In this document: one piece after another, positions 48,595 through 58,382 of the stretch | How the letters are laid out: each line of letters opens with the position of its first letter | How positions within the stretch are numbered: the first letter of the stretch is position 1 | Assembly: GCA_009838465.1 (NCBI GenBank) | Contig: VXRN01000017.1 | Location: 43,033-107,032, forward strand | Direction: 5' to 3' | Origin: Dehalococcoidia bacterium | GTDB lineage: Bacteria; Chloroflexota; Dehalococcoidia; Lucifugimonadales; UBA1123 | Length of the DNA stretch: 64,000 nt | Made by a program: the position numbers and the translations under genes | Notes under the pieces: generated by a model | What the model was told of the DNA's origin: nothing | What the model saw: the letters and a program-made list of their open reading frames with translations, nothing else | Database searches by the model: none

Positions 48595-51500
48595 CTACAT
48601 CGTCAGCCGGCGGTACAGGAACAGCAGCCGCTCCGGCAGGTCGTATATGTTGTCCAGGACTTCGTAGCCCATGTCGGCGCACATCGTCTTTAGGTAATCG
48701 TGGCCATTCTTGTCCACGGTCAGACAGAAGGCGTTGATGTCCTTCCTGCGCGCCTCTTCGAGGGCCATGCGAGTGTCATGGACGGCGTACTCCTTCTCCA
48801 CTCCCTCGCGGCTGTAACCACGGTCCTGAGGACGCCCGTCGCTCACCAGGAACAGTATCTTGGTCCGGGCGTCGGCCATCTCCAGCTTGGAAGTGGTGTG
48901 GCGTATCGCCGGCCCCATCCTTGTGGCGTGCAGCGGGGCTACGCGGTCAATGCGCCGCTTGACACGGTCCGAGAAGGTCTCGTCCAAGTCCTTGATGGTG
49001 TAGTACTCGACGTTCTCGCGCCCATAACCTGAGAAGCCATAGATACCGTATATATCTCCTATCGCCTCAAGCGCATTGACGATCAGGACAATCGCCTCTT
49101 TCTCCACGTCTATGATCCGCTTGTAGGACCTGCGGGCCGCTTCGCCTCTGCGGGTTCTCAGCCATACCATGTATTCTACAGGATCATCCGGGGCATCCCA
49201 GTCGTCCGCGGTGCGTTTGCCTTCGTCTATCGCCTCGGCAGTAGAGGCGCTCGTGTCAATCAGGAAGGCGGCGGCCACCTCGCGCTGTACCTTGTTTCTG
49301 CGCCAGTAGAATTTGTCGGACGGACTTGCACCCGTCTTCATGTCCACTATTGCTTCGATTACGTCGTCTATGTCTATTTCTTCACCGTCTTCCAGCTTTC
49401 GTACTCTGCGGAAAGTCTCCGGCACCATGAGCTCGAACTGGCGCCGGATGCGCGATACGAGGCCGCCATAGCTGTGTAGCGTCGCGCCGAAGAAGTTGGG
49501 GTCGCCCTCGGCCATCATCTTCTGCCGGACGATGCACCACCTCGGCTTGTAGTCGGCCGCCCTGAAGTCCCACTCGTCATACACGAACGTCTGCGGCTCG
49601 TTGGCTTCCAGAGAATCTCCATCCTCATCTATATGCACGAATGGCCCATTGCTGAACTCCGGGTTGTCCGGCAACTGCATACCCGCTTCCTTGAGCAGGT
49701 TGTCTGCGAACATTCCCTGGGTATCCTGCAAGTCGCCCTCTACGGCCTCCAAGTCCAGTTCCGCGCTATTCTGAAGCAGTTCCTCAAGCTGTTCCTGGGT
49801 AATGGGTTCTCCCGTGGACTCACCGGCGTTGTCCTGCTGCTGCATACGAAGCTGTGTCAGAAGTTGTACGAGTTCGGGCTTGAAGTCTCCCCGGTAGTCC
49901 ACCTCCTCGGAGGACTCGTATTCCTGTTCGCTGTCCGGACGGAACTCCATGTCCATGCCCATTGCCATCTGCTGGAGAAGGTCCTGCATGTCGTCGGGAT
50001 CGGTGTACTCTTCCTCCTGGTCCTCTTCGGTATCCACGTCATCCCAGTCGTCCTCCGGAACTTCCTCGTTCGGGATCGAGGATATGATGGCGTATATGCG
50101 AAGCGTGGCCTCGGCGGTATCCTCCACGGTCGCCTCGGCGTTCATTATCTGGCGGGCGACGGCGGCTATCTGCTTCGCCTGTTCCACATAATCGTGGGGA
50201 GCTGGTATCTCCCGGTCATGCTGAAGACTCAGCCTCACCAGGAACTCGACCATAGCCTCGCGCGCGGGCATTTCGGTTATCTCCGGCCTGCCCTCGGACG
50301 AGTCACTCTGGACGCGCTCATAGGCCGACTTTATGCCCGGATACTCATATTTGACTCGGAAGTCCAGCCTCCCATCCTCGACGACGGTGAAGACGTCGAG
50401 CGCGAGTTTGCGATCCTCGAACAAATTGAAGAAACGCTGCATGTCGGTTATCCAGCCACGTTCCAGGTCCTCGCCCGACAGCTCGCCATCCGCGACGCTC
50501 CCGTTGGCGGAGCCGTTCTCCGCGGCCTTCTGCGCCTCCACCTCGTGACGCCTGTCCTCGAACAGCGCCGACGGGGTGTCGAACTCGAAATAGAAACTCC
50601 CGAATTCCAGCCGAGCTACCTGGTGAGTCGAAACCACTTTGAACCAGGAAAAGTTCTCGTCCTTGGTGTGGTACCGGTCAACGATGTCCGGCACGAAGAC
50701 TGTGGATCCCTCGGTGGTGGGTGATTCGACGGATGCCCAGCCGATGTTCATGTCCACCAGTTCAGGGGAAGAAGCGAGCTTGATCTCCTCACCCGCCAGA
50801 CCGCGGCAGTACATCTCCATAATCGTCTTGATTCGGTCGAACTCCACGCCGGAGGAAAGCGCTTCGAGCATCTCTTCGGAGTGGGCCGATTCGATCTTAA
50901 AATACGCCAGACCGCCGTCCGGGTTCTGGCGGAGCAAATTCACTCCCTCTTCGTACCACCTGTCTAGCTGGTTCATCGAGAGCCGATCCATAACCTGGGC
51001 CGAGGACTTGATGAATTCGGGCACCGCGTCCGGAGATTCCTTTATCAGCGCTTCGGACAGATTCAGAATGTTGGAATGTAGGTCAGGGTCTATCTGGGCG
51101 AAAGCCTGGGACGTTTCCAGCATGACTCCGGGTATATTGGAACCACCCTTATGCACCAGTTCCTCCGCGATTCTCAGGAATCTGAAACGCTCCTGGGGAT
51201 CTATCTTTGGCAAAGCCTTGGCGCCGGCGTCGAAGAAACTCTTGACCTCTCGCCATCCAGATTCCACCAAGGCCGAGGCGAGCGTTATGAATGCCGTCTT
51301 GTCCTCCCCTATCAGCGGGAATATCTGGGTTCCCAGCGTAAGGCACTCGGATGCAAGGTCATAGGACCTGTGAGACAAGGCGTCGAGGAAAGCGACGAAT
51401 CTCTCCAGTTCCGGGAACGTGAGGCTGTCCATCAGCGCGGGGCTGTATGTGAAGAACTTGCAGGCGAGCGTGCTCGACTTCCATGTGCCCTTGTACAGAC

Positions 51501-51885
51501 TGCCGCCCAGCCCGGCCCAGCTCTCTATGTGCCGGGAGCGGAGCTTGCCCATTGCGGCGGGCGAGGCGTCGAAGTAGGCAGCCGCGAGTGTGGGAGATTC
51601 CCTGCACAGATCAGAGCCGCAGTCCGTCCACTTCATAAAGTAGTTGAACGGCATGTAGGCTACGACTTTGGGGCTAACCTTGAAATACTGCGCCGCGGCC
51701 TCCCATGAACGAACCGTCTGGTCCGCGATCTTCAATCCCGCCTGACCCCAGAGAAGGATGTTGCCTTCTTCCATGGTCTTGGGCATCACAGCGCGGGCCT
51801 TGTCAAACTCCTCGACGACCGGCGCCGGGAATCTCTTGAAGTCAGCCCTGAGCTCTTCTAGTGTTGGCAGTTGCTCTTTAACCAC
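48595..51885 (-). CDS. Very large NorD/CbbO-like VWA protein
   Basis: 1096 aa, nearly twice the length of usual NorD (about 640). The last 230 residues hold the VWA domain: AAAFLIDTSASTAEA (MIDAS DxSxS), TRMGPAIRHTTSKL (Thr) and ILFLVSDGRPQDRGY (Asp). Before it is a long acidic region with DDWDDVDTEEDQEEEYTDPDD. The first 500 residues look helical and repeat-like. With the MoxR/CbbQ-type ATPase at 52576 it should form a chaperone that inserts metal or activates an enzyme. No nor or cbb genes are in the window. Confidence 0.8.
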   Translation of the reverse strand: MVKEQLPTLEELRADFKRFPAPVVEEFDKARAVMPKTMEEGNILLWGQAGLKIADQTVRSWEAAAQYFKVSPKVVAYMPFNYFMKWTDCGSDLCRESPTLAAAYFDASPAAMGKLRSRHIESWAGLGGSLYKGTWKSSTLACKFFTYSPALMDSLTFPELERFVAFLDALSHRSYDLASECLTLGTQIFPLIGEDKTAFITLASALVESGWREVKSFFDAGAKALPKIDPQERFRFLRIAEELVHKGGSNIPGVMLETSQAFAQIDPDLHSNILNLSEALIKESPDAVPEFIKSSAQVMDRLSMNQLDRWYEEGVNLLRQNPDGGLAYFKIESAHSEEMLEALSSGVEFDRIKTIMEMYCRGLAGEEIKLASSPELVDMNIGWASVESPTTEGSTVFVPDIVDRYHTKDENFSWFKVVSTHQVARLEFGSFYFEFDTPSALFEDRRHEVEAQKAAENGSANGSVADGELSGEDLERGWITDMQRFFNLFEDRKLALDVFTVVEDGRLDFRVKYEYPGIKSAYERVQSDSSEGRPEITEMPAREAMVEFLVRLSLQHDREIPAPHDYVEQAKQIAAVARQIMNAEATVEDTAEATLRIYAIISSIPNEEVPEDDWDDVDTEEDQEEEYTDPDDMQDLLQQMAMGMDMEFRPDSEQEYESSEEVDYRGDFKPELVQLLTQLRMQQQDNAGESTGEPITQEQLEELLQNSAELDLEAVEGDLQDTQGMFADNLLKEAGMQLPDNPEFSNGPFVHIDEDGDSLEANEPQTFVYDEWDFRAADYKPRWCIVRQKMMAEGDPNFFGATLHSYGGLVSRIRRQFELMVPETFRRVRKLEDGEEIDIDDVIEAIVDMKTGASPSDKFYWRRNKVQREVAAAFLIDTSASTAEAIDEGKRTADDWDAPDDPVEYMVWLRTRRGEAARRSYKRIIDVEKEAIVLIVNALEAIGDIYGIYGFSGYGRENVEYYTIKDLDETFSDRVKRRIDRVAPLHATRMGPAIRHTTSKLEMADARTKILFLVSDGRPQDRGYSREGVEKEYAVHDTRMALEEARRKDINAFCLTVDKNGHDYLKTMCADMGYEVLDNIYDLPERLLFLYRRLTM

Positions 51886-51894
51886 GGGGCCTCC

Positions 51895-52470
51895 TTACAA
51901 GGGCGCGTCTTTTGTCAGACTCAAGAATTGTTCCAGTATCCTCGCCGTCGCTCCGAAAATTACATGGCCGTCATACACGTAAATGGGCATCCTGTGAAAT
52001 TCGCCATTCTCCAACCTGACATCATCCCTGAAAGAAGTGGGCTTCCTCAGATGAGATATGGGAACCAGCAGCACCTCGGCCACCTCCACCTCGGAAGGCG
52101 TGAATGTATATGGGTAAGGAATCGAACCAACGAATGTCGAGATCATAAAGTCCGAGATTGTCGGAGTATCGTCCAGACGACCCAGTACTTGGACGTCTCC
52201 GGGATGGATTCCCATCTCCTCGTCGGCTTCTCGGAGAGCAGTATCCAGACGGGATTGATCGTCTTCGTCAACCATCCCTCCGGGGAAGGAAATCTCACCT
52301 TTGTGGTGCTCGACATGCTGGGAACGCTTCTGGAGAACTATACGCAACTCACCATCAACCGGATATAGTACGAGAAGGACGGCGGCGGGAGACATACTGT
52401 GATCTTCCACCGTCGCCGTCTTTCGTTTCTCGAGAACACACTTGGCGCTGTGTATGAAATCTAAGCCCAA
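51895..52470 (-). CDS. Nudix hydrolase, CoA-pyrophosphatase type
   Basis: 191 aa; TTG 52470 or a downstream ATG may be the start. The Nudix box GGMVDEDDQSRLDTALREADEEMGI carries RE and EE, and GEISFPGG ahead of it with HHKG fits the NudL/YeaB coenzyme A diphosphatase group. It is placed between the VWA and AAA genes on the same strand, 10 bp from the first. Confidence 0.85.
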   Translation of the reverse strand: MGLDFIHSAKCVLEKRKTATVEDHSMSPAAVLLVLYPVDGELRIVLQKRSQHVEHHKGEISFPGGMVDEDDQSRLDTALREADEEMGIHPGDVQVLGRLDDTPTISDFMISTFVGSIPYPYTFTPSEVEVAEVLLVPISHLRKPTSFRDDVRLENGEFHRMPIYVYDGHVIFGATARILEQFLSLTKDAPL

Positions 52471-52517
52471 ACCAGGCCCTCATTCCCCATACCGACTCCC
52501 ATAGCCGCGTCCCTCTT

Positions 52518-52572
52518 GTAGGCGCCCCCTCTCACCTCTCCCTCGATGGGAAAGGGTGAGGGTGAGGGTGAA
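52518..52572. repeat. REP-like palindrome, copy 5
   Basis: CCCCCTCTCACCTCTCCCTCGATGGGAAAGGGTGAGGGTGAGGGTGAA, opposite in orientation to copies 1-4, between the Nudix gene and the ATPase gene. Confidence 0.6.
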
Positions 52573-52575
52573 TGA

Positions 52576-53469
52576 TTATTCGAATATTGAAGTGGTAAGT
52601 TCCTCTATGCTGCGCTGGATACTGAAGTCGTCGGTAACCGACCAGTTCACGGCGACCTGGCAGGCTCGGCGGGGCGAAACGCCCTGCGAGATGAGCTGGC
52701 CCGCGTATATGAGTAGGCGGGTGCTCGCGCCTTCGGCCAGGCCGTGCTCCTTCAAGTTGCGGATCTTCTCGCCCAGCTTGGCAAGTTGGAGCGCCGTCTC
52801 TTCGTCAGTCCCAGACTCGTGGGCTATGATTTCAGCCTCCGTGTCGCGCGGCGGGTAGTCGAATTCGATGGAGACGAACCTCTGTCGCGTGCTGTGCTTG
52901 AGGTCCTTCAGAGCGCTCTGGTAACCAGGATTGTAGGACAACACCAGCAGGAAGCCCTCGGCGGCCTCAAGCAGTTCACCGCGTTTTTCGACCGGCAGAA
53001 TCCTGCGGTGGTCGGTCAACGGGTGAATCAGGACGGTGGTGTCCTTGCGCGCCTCCACGATTTCGTCGAGGTAGCAGATGCCGCCGGCCTTCACCGCTCG
53101 AGTAAGCGGGCCGTCAATCCACACAGTCTGGTCGCCTTCGAGCAAGTACCTGCCAACGAGGTCGCTGGCGGTCAGGTCTTCGTGGCACGCGATGGTCACG
53201 AGCGGCAGGTTATCCGTGTCATCCGTGTCGCCGCTGCCATTGACCTGCTTCACCCGCGTCAGCGGCTGTCCAAGACGATAGGACATGTACTCGACGAAGC
53301 GCGTCTTGCCGCAACCAGTCGGGCCCTTGAAGATCAGAGGTATCTTCTGGGCGTAGGCCGCCTCGAATAACTGGACCTCATCGCCCAGGGGAACGTAGTA
53401 CGGCTCTTCAGTGAGATGGTACTCCTCGATTATGTAGCTTCGGAAAAGTGTTTGCGTCCGTGTTGTCAT
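52576..53469 (-). CDS. CbbQ/NorQ/MoxR-type AAA+ ATPase
   Basis: 297 aa. Walker [17 protein letters not shown] (about residues 43-58), Walker [16 protein letters not shown] (about 130-144), and sensor-1 [18 protein letters not shown] are all present. It remodels a partner with the VWA protein as cofactor. It lies 106 bp upstream of the Nudix gene. The same pair is known for nitric oxide reductase, RuBisCO and other metal enzymes. Confidence 0.9.
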   Translation of the reverse strand: MTTRTQTLFRSYIIEEYHLTEEPYYVPLGDEVQLFEAAYAQKIPLIFKGPTGCGKTRFVEYMSYRLGQPLTRVKQVNGSGDTDDTDNLPLVTIACHEDLTASDLVGRYLLEGDQTVWIDGPLTRAVKAGGICYLDEIVEARKDTTVLIHPLTDHRRILPVEKRGELLEAAEGFLLVLSYNPGYQSALKDLKHSTRQRFVSIEFDYPPRDTEAEIIAHESGTDEETALQLAKLGEKIRNLKEHGLAEGASTRLLIYAGQLISQGVSPRRACQVAVNWSVTDDFSIQRSIEELTTSIFE

Positions 53470-53479
53470 CGGTCTCCTT

Positions 53480-54082
53480 CTATCCTTCTATTCGCGCGGA
53501 AACTCTCGAATTCCAGGTCTCCGCAACCGAAGACTCAAGCTCATAGATTCCCGAAGCGTTTTCGATGATTACGTCTGCGTGAGTAACCCGCTCTTCCTGC
53601 GGCATCTGCGATCCTATCCTGGCGAGCGCCTGTTCACGCGACATTCCCCTTCCAGTCAGCCTGGACAAGACATGCTCTTGCGGAGCCGTTACCACCCAGA
53701 CCTCATCTGCGAGCGGAGTCCATTTCGCCTCTATCAGCAGCGCGGCCTCTACGACGACCACTTTTACTCCATCGGCTCTAAGGGACTCGATTCGATCCCG
53801 AATCATAGCATATATTCTGGGATGCACAATGGAATTGAGCCTTTGGAGGTGCGCGGGGTCACTGAATACGATGGCCCCCAGCTTTCTGCGGTTGATCTGC
53901 TCGTCGTCGTCAACGATTTCCTGACCGAACGCAGAAACGACCTCGCGCCATGTCTCAGTATGGGGCAGATACGCCTCATGCCCTACGGTGTCGGCGTTGA
54001 TTACCGTCGCTCCGTGTTCTTGGAGAAGTTTCGACACATGGGTCTTACCCGTGCCGATGCCCCCTGTAAGTCCGATGACGAA
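53480..54082 (-). CDS. coaE: Dephospho-CoA kinase
   Basis: 200 aa from ATG 54082. P-loop [17 protein letters not shown] at the N-terminus, [11 protein letters not shown] (DxxxH) and [13 protein letters not shown] follow as in CoaE. It performs the last step of coenzyme A synthesis. It is next to the MoxR-type gene with a gap of 10 bp and may be its operon leader. Confidence 0.9.
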   Translation of the reverse strand, partial: FVIGLTGGIGTGKTHVSKLLQEHGATVINADTVGHEAYLPHTETWREVVSAFGQEIVDDDEQINRRKLGAIVFSDPAHLQRLNSIVHPRIYAMIRDRIESLRADGVKVVVVEAALLIEAKWTPLADEVWVVTAPQEHVLSRLTGRGMSREQALARIGSQMPQEERVTHADVIIENASGIYELESSVAETWNSRVSARIEG

Positions 54083-54284
54083 CATTAAAAACCTAGCGTT
54101 TGAGAAAGTCTTCACATTCTACTAAAGCGGTTGAAACAGGGTCAACATACCAACTCAAAGTTACGAGTCACTGGTGGGTCGCCTCCCGCTCCGGCTCTGC
54201 CCGGGTTATTTGACTGCGACGAAGCCGACCTACGCCGTATATAATGACTACAGGGAATCGCGATATGAAACGGAACAGACGGAA

Positions 54285-55658
54285 ATGACATCCAGATTCA
54301 GAGAAATACCATCGGTTAACCAAGTGCTTCGACAAAGGAAAGTCTCCGACCTCATTTCCGAGTACTCACACGATTCGATAGTGGAATTAGTCAGGGACGA
54401 ACTCGCCGCCGCCCGGCAGTCGGTCGCTTCAGGGGGGGAACCTCCGAGTTTAGACTCGATTTCGAGTTCGGTTACAAAACGCGCGGACTCACGATGGAAG
54501 AGTTGGCCCGAGACCGTGATCAACGCGACGGGCGTCATTCTCCACACCAACCTCGGTCGCGCCCCGCTCAGCGACGAAAGTATCGAGGCGGCCTCGGTCG
54601 CCGCGGTCGGCTACAGTGACCTGGAGTTCGACCTCGAGTCTGGAAAGCGTGGCTCGCGACAGGCGCACATTTCCCAACTGGTATGCCAGGCGACGGGTGC
54701 GGAGGCCGCGCTGGTAGTGAACAACAACGCCTCGGCGGTCATGCTCGGACTGGCGGCGACAGCGGCAGGCAAGGAGGTCATCGTCTCGCGCGGCGAGGCC
54801 GTAGAGATTGGTGGCGGATTCCGCATACCCGACGTGCTGCGCCAGAGCGGCGCGACCCTCGTCGAAGTCGGCACGACTAACCGCACCTACGCGCGCGACT
54901 TCGAGGCCGCGATCAGCGAGAATACCGGCGCGATCCTGTCCGTCCATGCTTCCAATTTCCGCGTGATGGGCTTTACCCACGCGCCCACGACCGCCGAACT
55001 GGTGGAGGTGGGCGACCGGAACGATGTCCCGGTTCTGCACGACCTGGGAAGCGGCTGCCTGCTGGATACCCGACCCTACGGGCTGGCCTGGGAGCCGCGT
55101 CCACAGGAGAGCGTCCGCGCAGGTGTCGCGCTTGGCTTCTTCTCGGGAGACAAGCTGCTGGGAGGGCCGCAGGCGGGCATCATAGTGGGCAAACGCGAGT
55201 ACGTGGATGTAGTATCGGCGCACCCCCTGGCGAGGGCGGTCAGGATAGACAAGATGAGCATGGCGTCTCTGTCGGCCACGATGCTCCACTACATACGCGA
55301 CGAACCGACTGAGAAGGTCCCGATATGGAGGATGATCTCCGCGCCGCTGGACGAACTGAGAGCACGGGCGTCAGCCTGGAATGGGAGCGCCGGCCTTTGG
55401 GCTGAGGTCGTCGAATCACGCGCCGCGATAGGCGGAGGCAGCCTGCCCGGAGAGACGATAGAGTCGTTCGCACTGCGCCTGGACTGCGGTGCGCTGGGTA
55501 GGAGCGCAGAAAGCATTCTCACGCACCTGCGCCAGCGTGACCAACCTGTCATCGGCAGAATTGAAGACAATCACGTCCTCCTGGACACCAGAACCGTCCT
55601 GCCCGCACAGGACAGGGCGGTGTTATCCGCCCTCCAATCCCTAATTCCAGATTTATGA
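54285..55658 (+). CDS. selA: L-seryl-tRNA(Sec) selenium transferase
   Basis: 457 aa from ATG 54285. Family start FREIPSVNQVLRQ, then INATGVILHTNLGRAPLS, NNNASAVMLGLAA, the PLP lysine in GFFSGDKLLGGPQAGIIVG and ALRLDCGALGRSAESI. It converts Ser-tRNA(Sec) to Sec-tRNA(Sec) with selenophosphate. Together with the tRNA-Sec at 38411 and the UGSC gene it shows Sec use. selB and selD are not seen in the window, and it is followed by rarA rather than selB. Confidence 0.95.
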   Translation: MTSRFREIPSVNQVLRQRKVSDLISEYSHDSIVELVRDELAAARQSVASGGEPPSLDSISSSVTKRADSRWKSWPETVINATGVILHTNLGRAPLSDESIEAASVAAVGYSDLEFDLESGKRGSRQAHISQLVCQATGAEAALVVNNNASAVMLGLAATAAGKEVIVSRGEAVEIGGGFRIPDVLRQSGATLVEVGTTNRTYARDFEAAISENTGAILSVHASNFRVMGFTHAPTTAELVEVGDRNDVPVLHDLGSGCLLDTRPYGLAWEPRPQESVRAGVALGFFSGDKLLGGPQAGIIVGKREYVDVVSAHPLARAVRIDKMSMASLSATMLHYIRDEPTEKVPIWRMISAPLDELRARASAWNGSAGLWAEVVESRAAIGGGSLPGETIESFALRLDCGALGRSAESILTHLRQRDQPVIGRIEDNHVLLDTRTVLPAQDRAVLSALQSLIPDL

Positions 55659-55683
55659 TTCTAAACCGATAACTGTCCTCCCC

Positions 55684-57012
55684 ATGACCCTGTTCGAACA
55701 CAGAATGGCACGCGACCTCGACCGCCTTGCGCCGCTGGCCGAGCGTATGCGCCCGCGCAACTTGGCCGGGTTCGTTGGGCAGGAACATATCTTGGGGCCG
55801 GACACCGTTCTCAAAAGATCGCTGGACGCCGGACACATCCCCTCGATGGTGTTGTGGGGACCGCCCGGAACGGGCAAGACGACCCTCGCGCAGATAATCG
55901 CCAACTCAGTCAACGCTCATTTCGAGCGGGTGAGCGCGGTCACGTCCGGCGTGGCGGACCTGCGTCGCGTGGTGTCCGAGGCCGGGGACAGGCTCGGAAT
56001 GCACGGCGGACGCACCATCCTGTTTGTCGACGAGATTCACAGGTTCAACAAGGCGCAGCAGGATGTGATTCTGCCGCACGTCGAGCGCGGAACGGTGATT
56101 CTCATCGGCGCGACAACCGAAAATCCGTCCTTCGAGGTCATATCTCCCCTGCTGTCCCGCGCGCGGGTTTACACACTGCGCCAACTCACCAACGGGCAGA
56201 TTTCCGAGATTCTAGACTCCGCCATATCCGACTCAGAACGAGGGCTGGCCAACCTGAACCCCACCATAGAGGATGACGCCAGAGAAGCCCTCGTAGCACT
56301 GAGCAACGGCGACGCCCGCATAGCGCTGAACACCCTGGAACTTGCAGTGAACGGCACGCCGCCAGAGGCGACCGGTGTGCGGCTAGTCTCACTCAAGACA
56401 GTTGAAGACGCCATACAGCGCCGAGCTACGCTTTACGACAAGTCCGGTGACCAGCATTACGACACTATCTCGGCGTTCATCAAGTCGGTGAGATCTTCCG
56501 ACCCTGACGCCGCCGTTTACTGGCTGGCAAGGATGCTCCACTCAGGAGAGGACCTGATGTTCATTGCGAGGCGGCTCGTGATACTGGCAGCCGAGGACGT
56601 GGGACTCGCCGACCCGAATGCGCTCACCGTCGCGGTGTCCGCTCAGCAGGCTGTTCACCTGGTCGGGATGCCGGAAGGCAGGATACCGCTGTCCGAGGCG
56701 ACCGTCTATCTCGCGTCCGCGCCCAAGAGCAACAGGGCGTACATGGCGATAAACGAGGCGTTGCGAGACGCCGAGCGCAGCATGAACGAACCCGTGCCCC
56801 TGCACCTGCGAAACGCCGTAACCGACCTGATGCGAGATCAGGAATACGGCAAGGGCTACAAGTACACCCACGACTACGAGGGCGGCTTCACTCCCACCCA
56901 GAACCTACCCGAGAATTTCAGAGGCAAGCGATACTATCAGCCCTCCGAGCAGGGCTACGAGGCCGAAGTCTCGAACAGGCTGAAACGCTGGTGGGGCAAT
57001 CGCGAGGGCTGA
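55684..57012 (+). CDS. rarA: Replication-associated recombination protein A (RarA/MgsA)
   Basis: 442 aa. Clamp-loader-like AAA+: LWGPPGTGKTTLAQIIA (Walker A, about residues 57-73), LFVDEIHRFNKAQQDVILPHVE (Walker B, about 116-137), IGATTENPSFEV (sensor 1). The C-terminal MgsA part contains KSVRSSDPDAAVYWLARM and YKYTHDYEGG. Acts at stalled forks. 26 bp after selA, co-directional. Confidence 0.92.
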   Translation: MTLFEHRMARDLDRLAPLAERMRPRNLAGFVGQEHILGPDTVLKRSLDAGHIPSMVLWGPPGTGKTTLAQIIANSVNAHFERVSAVTSGVADLRRVVSEAGDRLGMHGGRTILFVDEIHRFNKAQQDVILPHVERGTVILIGATTENPSFEVISPLLSRARVYTLRQLTNGQISEILDSAISDSERGLANLNPTIEDDAREALVALSNGDARIALNTLELAVNGTPPEATGVRLVSLKTVEDAIQRRATLYDKSGDQHYDTISAFIKSVRSSDPDAAVYWLARMLHSGEDLMFIARRLVILAAEDVGLADPNALTVAVSAQQAVHLVGMPEGRIPLSEATVYLASAPKSNRAYMAINEALRDAERSMNEPVPLHLRNAVTDLMRDQEYGKGYKYTHDYEGGFTPTQNLPENFRGKRYYQPSEQGYEAEVSNRLKRWWGNREG

Positions 57013-57028
57013 CGGGCGTGCCTGCCGG

Positions 57029-58282
57029 CTACTCGTCGGAGACCGCCGATGGTCTTGACACTTCCTCGCCTAGTTCGTCGGATGCTATCTCCGCTTCCCT
57101 CTCGACGCCCGACGCCCTCGGAATGAGCCTGACGGCGTTCAGCATCACGATGACCGCGCCCACGCCCACCGCGAGCGGCGCGCCGAAGAAGGTGGCAAGC
57201 GCGCCGGTGTGGAATCCGGTCATGCCGGTCACCCCCCACAGCATGGACTGGAAGCTGAGTACCCGCCCGCGCATATTGTAAGGCACCCCGGTCTGGAGCA
57301 TCGTGTTGACGACCGTCTCATAGACAATCGCGGTCCCGTACGCCAGGCTGAGCGCCGCCAGCGACAGCGGGACCGAGCGCGACAGCGAGAACATCAGTAG
57401 GAAGAAACCATAGCCGAACATCCCAGCCACCAGCATAACCCCCTTCCTCCTCGGGTTCTCGAATGAGGACAGGACTACGCTGGTTGCCGCCGCGCCCAGG
57501 CTTCCGGCCGCCAGCAGATTGCCCAGACCCGTCGCTCCCATGCCCAGAACGTCCCTCGCCATGACCGGCAGCATCGGCTCGTGCGACCAGCCGAACAGTT
57601 CGTTCAGCAGTATCGCGCCCAGCAGCGTCCTGACCAGGGGTGACTTCAGCGAGAACATCGCGCCTTCCTTCAGGTCTTTGAAGGGAGACGACTTATCAGT
57701 GCGTTTCCTGTCGGGAGGGTTGACCAGGGTGAGCACGGCGACAGAAATAAGATCGCCCGCCGCCATGACCGCGTATGCCCAGCCCATGCCCGCGCCGTCA
57801 ACTAACCTGCCTACTGCCAGAGGCACCAGGACGCCCATTCCCATCATGGAAACCATCCTCGCGGCAGTCGCGCTCACCAGCCGCTTTCTGCCAACGATGT
57901 CCAGGCTCAGCGCCATGAGTCCCGGGATTCTTACTGAAGCGGTGATGCCCGAAGCGAGCGGAAAGAGAAGCACGTGCCACAGTTGAACGGAGTCGCTGAA
58001 GATGAGCGCGGCGATGACGACTGCTCCGATGCCCCTGAACAAGCCCGCTACCTGCACCGCCCTCGTCTTCTTCACGCGGTCAATGACCACGCCGCCGATC
58101 GGCGAGAACACGACCAAGGTCAGCCCGCCAAGGAACGAAGATATTCCGACCCACCAGGGAGAGTCCGTTATCTGGAGCACAAGCCAGCCATGAACGGCGA
58201 AGTACGCGATCAGGCTTACGTCGCCGAACGCCCCGGCTATCCAGAATGTTCTGAACTGTGAGTGCCGCAGAAGTAGAAGCAT
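57029..58282 (-). CDS. MFS transporter
   Basis: 417 aa with about twelve hydrophobic spans. MFS signature between spans 2 and 3 is GGVVIDRVKKTRAVQV, and FWIAGAFGDVSLIAYFAVHGWLV begins the first span. Members with this start often export drugs or metabolites. The substrate cannot be told. No regulator adjoins it; convergent with rarA. Confidence 0.85.
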   Translation of the reverse strand: MLLLLRHSQFRTFWIAGAFGDVSLIAYFAVHGWLVLQITDSPWWVGISSFLGGLTLVVFSPIGGVVIDRVKKTRAVQVAGLFRGIGAVVIAALIFSDSVQLWHVLLFPLASGITASVRIPGLMALSLDIVGRKRLVSATAARMVSMMGMGVLVPLAVGRLVDGAGMGWAYAVMAAGDLISVAVLTLVNPPDRKRTDKSSPFKDLKEGAMFSLKSPLVRTLLGAILLNELFGWSHEPMLPVMARDVLGMGATGLGNLLAAGSLGAAATSVVLSSFENPRRKGVMLVAGMFGYGFFLLMFSLSRSVPLSLAALSLAYGTAIVYETVVNTMLQTGVPYNMRGRVLSFQSMLWGVTGMTGFHTGALATFFGAPLAVGVGAVIVMLNAVRLIPRASGVEREAEIASDELGEEVSRPSAVSDE

Positions 58283-58382
58283 CGCCGGCCTCGCCGTGCA
58301 GTGTGTTTCTCAGATAATGTAAAGAGCGGACCCGCCTTTCGGCGAATCCGCCCTCAAAGGTCTATGGACTTCGGTCCAGAAT

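Noticed and set aside
49633..50724. Plus-strand open frame of 363 codons opposite the VWA gene
   Set aside because: Antisense to a clear coding sequence with known motifs.
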